This document shows, piece after piece, positions 8,693 to 17,054 of a stretch of DNA of 48,878 nucleotides; positions within the stretch are counted from its first letter, which is position 1; every line of letters begins with the position of its first letter. The DNA is taken from assembly GCA_002294005.1 (NCBI GenBank), contig DBEH01000049.1, forward strand, positions 72,874-121,751, in the 5' to 3' direction. The notes beneath the pieces are model-generated. The model was not told the origin of the DNA and did not search any database. It saw nothing but the letters and a program-made list of their open reading frames with translations. Origin of the DNA: Firmicutes bacterium UBA911 (GTDB taxonomy: Bacteria > Bacillota > Desulfotomaculia > Desulfotomaculales > Desulforudaceae). The position numbers and the translations under genes are program-made.

Positions 8693-9162
8693 CGGTCCTC
8701 CGGGCAAAAAACCAGGCCTCCTCGAGCCGGAAAGAATCTTCCGGTCTGTAATGGAACTTGTGTTCCGACCGTGCAGTCTTCCCGCACGATACTAGTAATC
8801 GTCTTGCCTAACCCATCGCTAAATAATTCTGCCATCCCGTTTGATGTCCTTCCCGGTTATGGGCCGGTTCAGGCAGGCCCATTGCCGGATGCGGACGTGC
8901 GCCGCCGGGGAACCGGGAGGTGTCGGGGCCGGTTGCCTCCCGCCACAACTTTTTTTACCGAAAATGTTCCCCAACCTGCAGGATTTACCGGTAAAAAAAC
9001 GAATGGTAGCCCATTTATTCATAGCCACGTCCAAGCCTTATAAGCTCCAAAAGCTCCCGTGTTATGGAAAAACGCAGCCGGGCGCCGTTTAAGCCCCGTT
9101 CCGACCTTGGACGGCCGTTTTCGGGTGCGATAAACAGCGGCCTGTGAGAGAGGCTCAACATT
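8693..9162. other. 470-bp divergent intergenic region, no supported gene; contains TTTACCGGTAAA palindrome
   Basis: The region separates the divergent HAD phosphatase and FIST genes. Short frames here lack ribosome binding sites and family features. A 12-bp perfect palindrome, TTTACCGGTAAA, at 8984-8995 and a shorter inverted repeat, CGAT-N7-ATCG, around 8787-8803 could be regulator sites. No riboswitch was recognised before the FIST gene. Confidence 0.5.
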
Positions 9163-10302
9163 ATGAAGGTCGGCACAGGATACAGTCGTGTTTTGCCTTC
9201 AAGGGAGGCCGCCGGACGAGCCGCGGCCCAAGCACTGGAAGGAAGCGACCTGCGACCGGCGGTCACGTTCGTCTTCACCACTGAAGGTTACGACCAAGAA
9301 CAGGTTTTGGACTCGGTGCGGTCCGAGGTGGGCGGCTCCCGGGTGATTGGGGCGTCGGGCGCCGGTATCGTCACGTCCGAAGGAATATTTGAGGACGGTG
9401 TCTGCGTCATGGTCATTGCCGGTCCCGGCATTGAAGCCGTCACCGCCATCGAGGATTTCCGGCCCGAGGCCCCCGGGGAAACGGGAAAAAGGCTCGGGCA
9501 CAAACTCCTGGCGGCCAAAGCGGCGACCAGCGGGACGGTCTTCGTTTTTCCCGACGGTTTGGCCGGGAATATCGCCCTGATGCTGCGCGGGCTGTACGAC
9601 GTCTTGGGGCCGGACTTTAAATACGCGGGCGGAGGCACCGGAGACAACCTGCGCTTTCTGAAAACCTACCAGTTTACGGAAAGCGGCGTAGCGAGCGGCG
9701 CGGTAGCGGCGGCGCTGCTTACGGGCGTGACCGTCGGTACCGGTGTCGGGCACGGTTGGGAACCGGTGGGCTCGCCGCTCGTGATCACCAGGGCCGAAGA
9801 CAAGTTCATCCACGAGTTCGACGAGCGCCCCGCGTTTTCCGTCTATTCCGAGCGACTGGGCGGAATCGAACCGGCCAGGTTCCCCGAGTACGGCCTGCGC
9901 CACCCCTTGGGCATCGTGGACGCTGCGGGCCGCTTTATTATCCGCGATCCGCTGCGCGTCTTGCCCGGCGGCACCCTGGAACTCGTCACCGAGGTCCCGC
10001 CCCGGGCCGTGGCCTATCTCATGGATGGCCGAATGGAAAGGCTCGCCGAAGCGGCACGGGAGGTATTTCGGGCGGCCCTGAGCACGGCAGGTGAGCCCGG
10101 ATTCGTGCTGTTTTTTAATTGCATTTCGCGGATCCTCCTGACGAGGGGCGCAGTGGACGATGTGAGAATCGGGCGGGAGGCCACCGGCCCCGCGGTGCCG
10201 GTGGCCGGTATGCTGACGTTCGGCGAGGTGGGCGCTTACGCCGACGTCCCGCTTTTCCACAACAAAGCGCTGGTGGCGGTGATCGGGGGTCAGCCCCGGT
10301 GA
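9163..10302 (+). CDS. FIST-domain sensory protein (FIST N and C domains)
   Basis: ATG 9163 follows AGAGAGG by about 9 nt. The 379-residue protein starts with the FIST N pattern: a phase-variable N-terminus (GTGYSRVLPSREAAGRAAAQ), then a beta-rich core with GASGAGIVTSEGI and FVFPDGLAGN. It ends with a FIST C domain (VLFFNCISRILLTRG and AGMLTFGEVG). FIST domains are thought to sense small ligands, possibly amino acids, and often pair with c-di-GMP enzymes or chemoreceptors. There is no signal peptide or membrane helix, so it should be cytoplasmic. Its stop overlaps the GTG start of the next gene (GTGA), so it is translationally coupled to a GGDEF/HD-GYP protein, which it probably regulates. Confidence 0.9.
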   Translation: MKVGTGYSRVLPSREAAGRAAAQALEGSDLRPAVTFVFTTEGYDQEQVLDSVRSEVGGSRVIGASGAGIVTSEGIFEDGVCVMVIAGPGIEAVTAIEDFRPEAPGETGKRLGHKLLAAKAATSGTVFVFPDGLAGNIALMLRGLYDVLGPDFKYAGGGTGDNLRFLKTYQFTESGVASGAVAAALLTGVTVGTGVGHGWEPVGSPLVITRAEDKFIHEFDERPAFSVYSERLGGIEPARFPEYGLRHPLGIVDAAGRFIIRDPLRVLPGGTLELVTEVPPRAVAYLMDGRMERLAEAAREVFRAALSTAGEPGFVLFFNCISRILLTRGAVDDVRIGREATGPAVPVAGMLTFGEVGAYADVPLFHNKALVAVIGGQPR

Positions 10303-12110
10303 CCGACAGGACTGCCGAGCTATCCGTCCTTTATGAGATCGCCGCCTTCGATTTCTCCGGTTCTCTGGACGATTTGTTTGCGGAACTGGTCGAGAAATCG
10401 AGCCGCATCTTCGGGGCGCGGCGGGCGATCCTCGTTCTGCCGGGAGTGGGCCGCGAGAGCTTCACGTGGGGTTTCTCCCGCGTCTTTCCCACCGGCGCCG
10501 CGGATTACGTGCGGCAAAACGAGTCCTCCCCGGAGGCATTCGTGCGCGAAGCGTCCAGAAAGAGGTGTTCCCTTCTTCTTTACCTGGAAAAGAAGGGCGG
10601 CTTTGCCGCCGCGGAAGTCCGGCTGCTCAATATCTTGACCGGGCGCCTGGTCGAGACGATTGAACGCAAGCACGGCGAAAGCCTTTTGCTTCAGAAGAGT
10701 TTGGAGCTGGAGGCGGTTTTCAAAGCTCTGCCCGATTTGTACTTTCGGTTCGACGCGGAAGGCACCCTTTTAGACTATCAGGCCGGGACGCAGTCGAGCC
10801 TTTTCGTGCCCGGCGCGTCCACCGAAGGTGGGTCGGGCTCCCTCCTGGGGAAAAATGTTCAGGAGGTCTTGCCTCCCGCCGCCGGCCGCCGATCACGCGC
10901 CGCGATCAAGAACGTACTCTGGACGAAATCGGTGGTCAGCGTGGAGTATTCATTCCCGTCCAACGGCCGGCAGCAGTTTTTCGAAGGAAGGTACCTTCCC
11001 CTGCCGGGGGACCAAGTGATCGCCGTGATCCGCGACATCACCGAACGCAAGCAGGCCGAAGAACACTTGCGCCACTTGAGCATCCACGACTCCCTTACCG
11101 GGCTTTACAACCGGTCTTACTTCAATGAGGAACTGCATCGCATCGCCCACTCCCGCTACAAGTCGGTGGGATTGATTCTGTGCGACGTCGACGGCCTGAA
11201 GCTGGTCAACGATACGCTCGGTCACGCCGCCGGCGACCGTTTGCTCAGGGCGGCAGCCGAGGTGCTCAGAAGCTCGTTTCGCGGCAACGACGTATTGTCG
11301 CGCATCGGTGGCGACGAGTTTGCGGCGTTGCTGCCGAACGTGACCGAAACGATCGCTCAAAAGGCCTGCCGCAAAATCGCCTCCGCCATAGACGTGCACA
11401 ACGGGTCTCATTCCGAAGTGCCGCTGAGCCTGTCGGCGGGGTTCGCGGTGAGCAGCGCTCCGCCCTTCGACATGAACGACCTGTTTCGGAGAGCCGACAA
11501 CGACATGTACCGCGAAAAGCTGCACCGCGGCCAGAGCGCCCGCAGCGCCATCATGCAAACGCTGAAGCAGGCGCTTGAGGCGCGGGGATGTGTGGCGGAG
11601 GGACACTACGACCGCCTGCAGCATCTGGTGTCGATGCTGGCCAAGTCCTTGGGCTTGCCGGAGCGCACCCGGACCGATCTGCGGCTGCTGGTGCAGTTCC
11701 ACGACATCGGCAAGGTGGGCCTGTCCGACCGCATTCTCCATAAGGGGGGGGCCCTGGACGCAGAGGAGTTCGCCGAAATGCGCCAGCACGCGGAAATCGG
11801 CCACCGCATTGCGTTGTCCGCGCCCGACCTCGCCCCTATTGCCGATTGGATCCTCAAACACCACGAGTGGTGGAACGGACAGGGCTACCCGCTCGGCCTG
11901 AGCGGGGAAGAGATCCCTCTGGCCAGCCGGATCCTGGCTATTGCCGACGCCTACGACACCATGACTAACGGCCGTCCGCACCGCGAGGCCATGTCCAGCA
12001 AGGAAGCCGTCAAAGAACTCAAGCGGTGCGCCGGCACCCAGTTCGACCCGGCACTGGTGAAGAAATTTTTAAGTGTGCTGCGCAAGATTGATGTCCGGGA
12101 CCAGGCTTAA
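10299..12110 (+). CDS. Bifunctional c-di-GMP enzyme: GAF-like, PAS, GGDEF and HD-GYP domains
   Basis: GTG 10299 overlaps the FIST stop codon as GTGA, giving 603 residues; an in-frame upstream frame from 10119 lies inside the FIST gene. The order is a GAF-like region (~1-125), PAS (~135-255), GGDEF (~260-425) and HD-GYP (~430-603). The active site is intact (RIGGDEF), and an RGND sequence five residues upstream is a canonical RxxD inhibitory site, so synthesis should be feedback-controlled. The HD-GYP part keeps the HD pair (FHDIGKVG) and NGQGYPLGL. It may thus both make and destroy c-di-GMP, with direction set by FIST and PAS input. No membrane helices are seen. It is not obviously linked to the response regulator at 4200, though both carry HD-GYP domains. 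Confidence 0.92.
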   Translation: MTDRTAELSVLYEIAAFDFSGSLDDLFAELVEKSSRIFGARRAILVLPGVGRESFTWGFSRVFPTGAADYVRQNESSPEAFVREASRKRCSLLLYLEKKGGFAAAEVRLLNILTGRLVETIERKHGESLLLQKSLELEAVFKALPDLYFRFDAEGTLLDYQAGTQSSLFVPGASTEGGSGSLLGKNVQEVLPPAAGRRSRAAIKNVLWTKSVVSVEYSFPSNGRQQFFEGRYLPLPGDQVIAVIRDITERKQAEEHLRHLSIHDSLTGLYNRSYFNEELHRIAHSRYKSVGLILCDVDGLKLVNDTLGHAAGDRLLRAAAEVLRSSFRGNDVLSRIGGDEFAALLPNVTETIAQKACRKIASAIDVHNGSHSEVPLSLSAGFAVSSAPPFDMNDLFRRADNDMYREKLHRGQSARSAIMQTLKQALEARGCVAEGHYDRLQHLVSMLAKSLGLPERTRTDLRLLVQFHDIGKVGLSDRILHKGGALDAEEFAEMRQHAEIGHRIALSAPDLAPIADWILKHHEWWNGQGYPLGLSGEEIPLASRILAIADAYDTMTNGRPHREAMSSKEAVKELKRCAGTQFDPALVKKFLSVLRKIDVRDQA

Positions 12111-12222
12111 AGCAGCACTTCGGGCCTCATTAAGATAGGTGGTCAAAGCTTCCTCATTGGCCCGATTGACCCGCACGATTCCTTGCGATTCTTTGTCCGG
12201 ATTCTGGTTTTGCCGCGGTCGC

Positions 12223-13752
12223 CTAGCGCCAGTATTTCCGGTCCAGAGAACGGTATTGGACCGCCTCCGCGACATGCCGGCCGTCGATGGTCTGGGCGCC
12301 GTCCAGGTCGGCGATGGTGCGCGCCATCCTCAGAATGCGGTCGTGGGCCCGGGCGCTGAGTTCCAGCATGCCAAACGCCTGCCCGAACAATTCCCTGGCC
12401 TCGCGCGTCAGGCGCACAAGCCGGCGGAGTTCTTTGGCCGTCATCTGGGCGTTGCCGCGGGTGGGACCGGAAAAGCGGGCGCGCTGAATCTCCCGGGCCG
12501 CCTCCACCCTTTCCTTGATCCGGGGTGATTCCACAGCCCCGGCCTCCGCGCTGAGTTCTTGGAATTCGGGGCGGGGGATCTCCAACTGAATGTCCATGCG
12601 GTCCAAAAGCGGCCCCGAGACGCGGCCGATGTACCGCCGGATCTGGTGGGGCGTGCAGGCGCATTCCTTCCGCGAATCGCCGAAAAAGCCGCAAGGACAC
12701 GGATTCATCGCCGCCACCAGCATGATGCGGGCCGGAAAACAACAGGAACCGGCGACGCGTGACACCGTGATCACGCCGTCCTCCAGGGGTTGGCGCAACG
12801 CCTCCAGCGCTTCGCGCTTAAACTCCGGAAACTCATCCAGGAAAAGCACCCCCCGGTGGGCGAGGCTGATTTCCCCGGGCCGCGGCGTCCGGCCGCCGCC
12901 GACCATCGCCGCCGAGGAGGTGGTGTGGTGCGGCGCCCGGAACGGCCGGCGGGTGACGAGTACTTCCCCCGGTTCCAGGAGACCGGACAGGCTGTAGAGC
13001 TTGGTCACTTCCAGGGCTTCGGCGAAGTCCATGTCCGGCAGGATTCCGGGCAGGCAGCGCGCCAGCATGGTCTTCCCCGAACCGGGGCTCCCTAACAGCA
13101 GCACATTGTGCCCGCCGGCGGCCGCCACCTCCAGGGCCCGCTTGGCGGTGGGCTGTCCCTTAACGTCGGCGAAATCCGGATGCCCGCCGGCTTGTTGTTT
13201 CAGCAAAGCATCCAGATCCACTTGATGCGGGTCGATCTCTTCCTTCCCGGCCAAAAAGCGCAATAACTGCGCGATGTCCCGCACCGGGAAGATCTCGGCC
13301 CGGTCCACCAGCGCGGCTTCGCCCGCGTTGGCCTCGGGCACGATCAGCCGCCGGAAACCGGCGTTAACCGCCGCCATCACCGCCGGGAGAACGCCGTGCA
13401 CGCCACAGACGCTCCCGTCCAGGGAAAGCTCCCCCAAAAACACAAAGCCGGCGTCCAGCCCGGCCGGTACCTGTTTGGTTCCGACAAGCACACCAAGGGC
13501 GATCGGCAGGTCATACGCCGGCCCTTCCTTTTTGAAATCGGCGGGAGCCAGGTTCACGGTGATCTTGCGCGGGGGAAACTCGTAGCCGGCATTGCGAATC
13601 GCCGCCCGGACCCGGTCCTTGCTCTCACGGACCGCACCCCCGGGGAGCCCCACGATCTCCCAGCCCGGCAGCCCGGTGGCCACGTCGACCTCGACCTTGA
13701 CGATGTGGCCTTCGATTCCGGATAGTGCAACGGAGTGGACGGTGGCCAGCAT
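12223..13752 (-). CDS. comM: YifB/ComM-family Mg-chelatase-like AAA+ ATPase
   Basis: ATG 13752 is preceded by AGGAGAT. The 509-residue protein has the N-terminal Lon-protease-like ChlI domain (HSVALSGIEGHIVKVEVDVA), a central AAA+ module with Walker A (GSPGSGKTML) and a sensor region (FLDEFPEFKREALEALRQPL). A C-terminal Mg-chelatase domain carries a cysteine-rich stretch (NPCPCGFFGDSRKECAC). In Gram-negative bacteria ComM is a hexameric helicase that extends branch migration in natural transformation; in Firmicutes the role is less clear. The length is typical. It stands alone, divergent from the TM1266-like gene. Confidence 0.93.
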   Translation of the reverse strand: MLATVHSVALSGIEGHIVKVEVDVATGLPGWEIVGLPGGAVRESKDRVRAAIRNAGYEFPPRKITVNLAPADFKKEGPAYDLPIALGVLVGTKQVPAGLDAGFVFLGELSLDGSVCGVHGVLPAVMAAVNAGFRRLIVPEANAGEAALVDRAEIFPVRDIAQLLRFLAGKEEIDPHQVDLDALLKQQAGGHPDFADVKGQPTAKRALEVAAAGGHNVLLLGSPGSGKTMLARCLPGILPDMDFAEALEVTKLYSLSGLLEPGEVLVTRRPFRAPHHTTSSAAMVGGGRTPRPGEISLAHRGVLFLDEFPEFKREALEALRQPLEDGVITVSRVAGSCCFPARIMLVAAMNPCPCGFFGDSRKECACTPHQIRRYIGRVSGPLLDRMDIQLEIPRPEFQELSAEAGAVESPRIKERVEAAREIQRARFSGPTRGNAQMTAKELRRLVRLTREARELFGQAFGMLELSARAHDRILRMARTIADLDGAQTIDGRHVAEAVQYRSLDRKYWR

Positions 13753-13879
13753 GGCTTATCTCCTGTTTTGCTGCAAATAATTGCCTGTTTTTGCATTATA
13801 CTGCACCGGAGAGGTAATTCCTGCCGGAATAGCGACACCAGGTTAAAAACATGCGCCAAGCCACACCCCGCATAACCTG

Positions 13880-13909
13880 TTGAGGCTTGCCGGCTTTTCG
13901 GTTTATAAT
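13880..13909 (+). promoter_or_regulatory. Sigma-A-type promoter TTGAGG-N18-TATAAT, followed by a leader hairpin
   Basis: TTGAGG at 13880-13885 and a perfect TATAAT at 13904-13909 are 18 nt apart. The transcript would start near 13916 and contains a perfect 8-bp stem CCCGGCGG / CCGCCGGG (13913-13920 with 13933-13940). It should drive the small TM1266-like gene at 14033. Confidence 0.6.
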
Positions 13910-14032
13910 GCCCCCGGCGGCTGACCACCGATCCGCCGGGAGGTGCGGGAGGCGCTTGGAGTCCCGGGCTACATAGAACGGACTCCGGGTGTGCATAATG
14001 AGGTCACAGAATCTGGAGGGAGTGAAGGAGCC

Positions 14033-14290
14033 GTGGGCGAAGGCATTTTCGTCGTCGGCATCCTCGTCGAAGACCGGGCGAACCGCGGGCCGGAGGTGCA
14101 AAACGTCCTGACCCGGTTCGGATCCAAGATCTTGAGCCGCAACGGGATTCCCGACCCCACCCGTTCCCGGGGCATCATCACGGTGACCATGCAGTCCGAA
14201 CGGGCGGACAGTGAGAAGTTCACGGCCGAGCTGCAGAAGATTGACGGAGTTTTGGCCCGGGGGATCCGTCTCGGCGACGCCTTGAACTGA
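14033..14290 (+). CDS. TM1266-like ACT-fold protein (iron-only hydrogenase system regulator family)
   Basis: The start is GTG 14033, behind GGAGGG and AAGGAG; the frame is open further upstream, but no start there has a ribosome binding site. The 85 residues show a beta-alpha-beta ACT-like pattern: GIFVVGILVEDR, a helix, then ILSRNGIPDPTRSRGIITVTM and a C-terminal GVLARGIRLGDAL. Proteins of this type are annotated as iron-only hydrogenase system regulators because they often sit next to hydG/hydE/hydF. No hydrogenase gene is in this window, so this copy is an orphan. A ferredoxin-like fold with ligand binding is likely; DNA binding is not evident. Confidence 0.7.
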   Translation: MGEGIFVVGILVEDRANRGPEVQNVLTRFGSKILSRNGIPDPTRSRGIITVTMQSERADSEKFTAELQKIDGVLARGIRLGDALN

Positions 14291-14302
14291 GGTGGGTGCA
14301 GG

Positions 14303-14884
14303 CTATGGCGCAAAGCGGCTGATGACCTGCGGGGTGATGTACACTTCCACGATCGCGGCGGCGACCAAGAGCGGCGTGACCACCCGCAACAGGAATCCCA
14401 GGCGCTCAATTACGCCAGGGGTCGCCCGCTTTTTGAGCCGCAAAGCGGCGATGGCCAGCGCCAAACCGGCGGCCAGAAAAATGGCGGGGAGTTCGATGAC
14501 CCCGTGGGGGGCGATTCCGGCCACGAAAGCGGCGGGGGGCAATCCGGCTTCAACCAAGTGCCGGGCCAGAAACCCGACCAGAACACCGTTCACGGCCAGG
14601 ATAAACACGGCCGGCAAAGCGAAAACTACGTGGCCGAAGACCACCAGCAAGGCGGCGACGGACAAGTTCTTTAAAAAAATGAAAGCGGACAGCGCCAGGT
14701 ACTCTGCTTGGGGGTTTAGGTCCATGGTCTTCTCAGCCGCCGCGAGCAGGTTTTCGAGCGACGGCCACAGCAGAGGGGCGAATACCTGAGGATAGGCCCA
14801 GCCGGCGGCCGTGCCGGCCGTAAAGACCAGCAGCGCCGCGAGGAATCCGGCTCCAAGATGAAATCGGGTCACTTTATTGCGCAC
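14303..14884 (-). CDS. SpoIIM-family (DUF95) membrane protein
   Basis: The 193-residue protein is almost all hydrophobic helices (about five). It carries the family signature GIAPHGVIELPAIFLAAGL in its middle, which is characteristic of stage II sporulation protein M and relatives. In Bacillus subtilis SpoIIM joins SpoIID and SpoIIP in septal peptidoglycan thinning and engulfment. Location near tepA, ylzJ and ftsK/spoIIIE fits a spore former. The gene is convergent with the TM1266-like gene (12 nt between stops) and divergent from tepA. SpoIIM-like paralogs outside the sporulation operon exist, so the precise sporulation role is not certain. Confidence 0.85.
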   Translation of the reverse strand: MRNKVTRFHLGAGFLAALLVFTAGTAAGWAYPQVFAPLLWPSLENLLAAAEKTMDLNPQAEYLALSAFIFLKNLSVAALLVVFGHVVFALPAVFILAVNGVLVGFLARHLVEAGLPPAAFVAGIAPHGVIELPAIFLAAGLALAIAALRLKKRATPGVIERLGFLLRVVTPLLVAAAIVEVYITPQVISRFAP

Positions 14885-14985
14885 CTCTCTAGTTCCGCCG
14901 GGAGCTTTGGAGGTTACATTATTGAGGGAAGGGCCGAATACCTGCCCGGCAAAGGGGAAAATTAGTCGGTAGGAGGCATCTTTGT

Positions 14986-15783
14986 TTGGACGAAGGCAAT
15001 TTCTATCTTCCGCCCCGCTCCAAAATGGACCACCCCCTCGACGACCCGGAAACGGTCGAAGCCCCCGACGACGTCGCCACTGAACGTGAGAACCGGCGCC
15101 GGGCGCGGGCGCTCCGCGAGTTCGGCGCCACCACGATCCCGGCCGTGAAGAGCAACATCCACACCATGATCATCGTCGGCCAGATCGAGGGTCACATGGT
15201 GTTGCCCAACCAGAACAAAACCACCAAGTACGAGCATCTGCTCCCGCAGTTGGTGGCCCTGGAGCAGCACCCGGACATCGAGGGCATCCTGGTGGTCCTG
15301 AACACGGTCGGCGGGGATGTCGAGGCCGGACTGGCCATTGCCGAAATGCTGAGTTCCATTTCCAAGCCCACCGTCTCGCTGGTGCTGGGCGGGGGACACA
15401 GCATCGGCGTCCCGATTTCGGTATGCACCTCGTATTCCTACATTGCCGAAACGGCCAGCATGACCATCCATCCCATCCGCATCACCGGACAGATCCTGAC
15501 CGTGCCCCAGACCTTTGAGTATCTGGAAAAAATGCAGGACCGCATGGTGCGGTTCGTGGTCAAGCACTCCCGGATCTCCGAGGATCGCTTCCGGGAGCTC
15601 ATGTTCCGGACGGGGGAACTGGCCCGGGACATCGGGACGGTGCTCATCGGCAAAGAGGCGGTGGACTGTGGCCTGATCGACGAAGTGGGGGGCATCGGGG
15701 CGGCGATGCGCAAACTGAACCGCTTGATCGAGGAGCGCCGCGACGGCACGCCGGGCGGTCCGAGGGGAGGCCCGCTGCAGTGA
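14986..15783 (+). CDS. tepA: ClpP-family translocation-enhancing peptidase TepA
   Basis: TTG 14986 follows a clean AGGAGG by 9 nt. The 265-residue protein is a crotonase/ClpP-fold serine peptidase. Key features are VLNTVGGDVEAGLAIAEML (oxyanion region), GGGHSIGVPIS (nucleophile Ser within GHSIG) and TIHPIRITGQ (catalytic His region). In Bacillus TepA degrades signal peptides or translocation by-products and is expressed around sporulation. It overlaps the next gene by GTGA, and tepA-ylzJ pairing next to spoIIIE/ftsK is conserved in spore-forming Firmicutes. The N-terminal ~40 residues are charged and probably cytoplasmic. Confidence 0.92.
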   Translation: MDEGNFYLPPRSKMDHPLDDPETVEAPDDVATERENRRRARALREFGATTIPAVKSNIHTMIIVGQIEGHMVLPNQNKTTKYEHLLPQLVALEQHPDIEGILVVLNTVGGDVEAGLAIAEMLSSISKPTVSLVLGGGHSIGVPISVCTSYSYIAETASMTIHPIRITGQILTVPQTFEYLEKMQDRMVRFVVKHSRISEDRFRELMFRTGELARDIGTVLIGKEAVDCGLIDEVGGIGAAMRKLNRLIEERRDGTPGGPRGGPLQ

Positions 15784-16091
15784 TCCTCTGGACGATCGCG
15801 GATCTGGACACCGTGACGAGTCAAGCCACGGTCGAAGCAGAGCCGCCGTTGGAGAACGCAGTGGTGGACGGCGTACCGGTGCTGGTCAGGCGCACCCCGG
15901 AGGGCGCACGGACCATCGACCGGGTGTTGAGCACCGACCCCTACCATTTTCTGAGGCCTGAACTCGCCCCCGGCCGTACACTGTATTTGCAGGAAAACAC
16001 GCCTCCGCAGGCAACCAAACACCACCCCGCCGCGGCCGGGCACGCCTCGCTGCGGCCCGCGCGCAGGGTTTTCGGCTGCCTGCGGACTTAA
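15780..16091 (+). CDS. ylzJ: YlzJ-like protein
   Basis: GTG 15780 overlaps the tepA stop, so the two are translationally coupled. The 103-residue product starts MILWTIADLDTV and contains the YlzJ-like core: a VVDGVPVLVRRTPEG strand region and RVLSTDPYHFLRPELAPG. The C-terminal ~25 residues are low-complexity and Ala/Arg/His-rich. YlzJ family members always travel with tepA in Firmicutes and have no known biochemical activity. Identification rests on the position and the STDPxxFL pattern. Confidence 0.82.
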   Translation: MILWTIADLDTVTSQATVEAEPPLENAVVDGVPVLVRRTPEGARTIDRVLSTDPYHFLRPELAPGRTLYLQENTPPQATKHHPAAAGHASLRPARRVFGCLRT

Positions 16092-16116
16092 ATCACTTCA
16101 TTGACCCCAGCCGTCT

Positions 16117-16302
16117 TTACTTGCCGGTCTGCTCATAAAGCTGGTAGAAATAACCCGGAACCTCACCCATGACTCCCGTCTGGACAACGAGGTAGGCCAG
16201 GATAAACTGCGCACCTATGAAGACAAACAAGGCAATAAGCAACCCGTATTCGACCACCTGTCCCCTTTCGTCACCCAACAAACGAAAAAGCGCCCGCCAC
16301 AT
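16117..16302 (-). CDS. Flp-type pilin-like small membrane protein (61 aa)
   Basis: ATG 16302 follows a strong AGGAGGTGG. The protein reads RLLGDERGQVVEYGLLIALF and then a hydrophobic helix. This is the Flp/Fap pilin pattern: a charged leader ending in Gly, a conserved Glu-Tyr a few residues on, then a membrane segment used for pilus packing. The spacing from Gly to Glu is one residue shorter than in the classical Flp motif. No tad secretion genes or TadV-type prepilin peptidase are in the window. It may be an orphan pilin of a tad locus elsewhere or a Flp-like membrane peptide with another role. Confidence 0.65.
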   Translation of the reverse strand: MWRALFRLLGDERGQVVEYGLLIALFVFIGAQFILAYLVVQTGVMGEVPGYFYQLYEQTGK

Positions 16303-16586
16303 TCGGTCTCCACCTCCTTGCCGTTTCAGATCGGAAGAGCGGCCTCGAAAACGCATACGCCGGGCCCCTGCGGTTTATTACCTAAAAAAATGCAATTCGT
16401 CGGAAGAGCACTCAATTCCTCTTTTTGCGAACGGTTTTTTTCACCTGTAGGGGGGGAATCCGGATGTTTGTCTCGAAAACCATAACTGCCATACCGAGTT
16501 CGACGGGCGCCGGCGCAAACGGGTGGTCGTCAAGGTGATGGGCGCCTGGATTCCGGATAGTGGGCAATTCGGGGGGTGTACCGGTT

Positions 16587-16961
16587 TTGGCTCTGCTTTC
16601 TCTGGATGAGTTCACCCTGCTGGCCGGACAACTGGTCGATGAGGTTCCGCCGCGCCTCTGTCGCGACTTGAACGGCGGATTTTCGGTGTTGCCTGAAGAG
16701 AAGCGGGACCAGGAGTTCTACATCATGGGAGAGTACATCGAAGACGGCTTGCTCGGCAGCTTTGTAGTCCTCTACTACGGTTCCTTTGCGGCCGTCCTGG
16801 GGGATGAACCCCAAGAGTCTTGGGCGGAGGAGCTGCGGGAAACGGTCTGGCATGAATTGCGCCACCACCTGGAGTCCCTGGCGGGGGTGGACGATCTCAC
16901 CCGCCAGGAAATGGAGGAGTTGGCCCGGTTCCGGGAAGACCGGCCGGACCCGGACCGTTGA
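16587..16961 (+). CDS. Zincin-like metallopeptidase family protein (PF06262-like)
   Basis: TTG 16587 lies about 8 nt after GGGGGGTG; GTG 16560 is an in-frame alternative. The ~124-residue protein has the minimal zincin architecture. A strand (FVVLYYGSFAAVL) is followed by an acidic loop and the zinc-binding helix VWHELRHHLESLAG, with HExxH at about residues 89-93. The C-terminus is acidic (EELARFREDRPDPDR). This family of small cytoplasmic metallopeptidase-like proteins has no firmly assigned substrate. It sits alone between the Flp-like pilin and the broken znuA. Confidence 0.78.
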   Translation: MALLSLDEFTLLAGQLVDEVPPRLCRDLNGGFSVLPEEKRDQEFYIMGEYIEDGLLGSFVVLYYGSFAAVLGDEPQESWAEELRETVWHELRHHLESLAGVDDLTRQEMEELARFREDRPDPDR

Positions 16962-17054
16962 AGCTAGTCGCGAGGGTGGCGAAGGGCGGGTAATAAATCC
17001 GGTCCCGGGCGCATAACCGATCAAGTATCTAGTTTTTTGGAGGGATCGCGGAAT

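Noticed and set aside
10119..10298. Upstream in-frame extension of the GGDEF/HD-GYP gene
   Set aside because: It lies inside the FIST coding region and is Arg/Gly-rich shadow sequence; the GTGA overlap start fits better.
12069..12275. 68-codon minus-strand frame at the end of comM and the GGDEF/HD-GYP gene
   Set aside because: It overlaps two real genes and has no start signal. The peptide RANEEALTTYLNEARSAAL looks protein-like but has no support.
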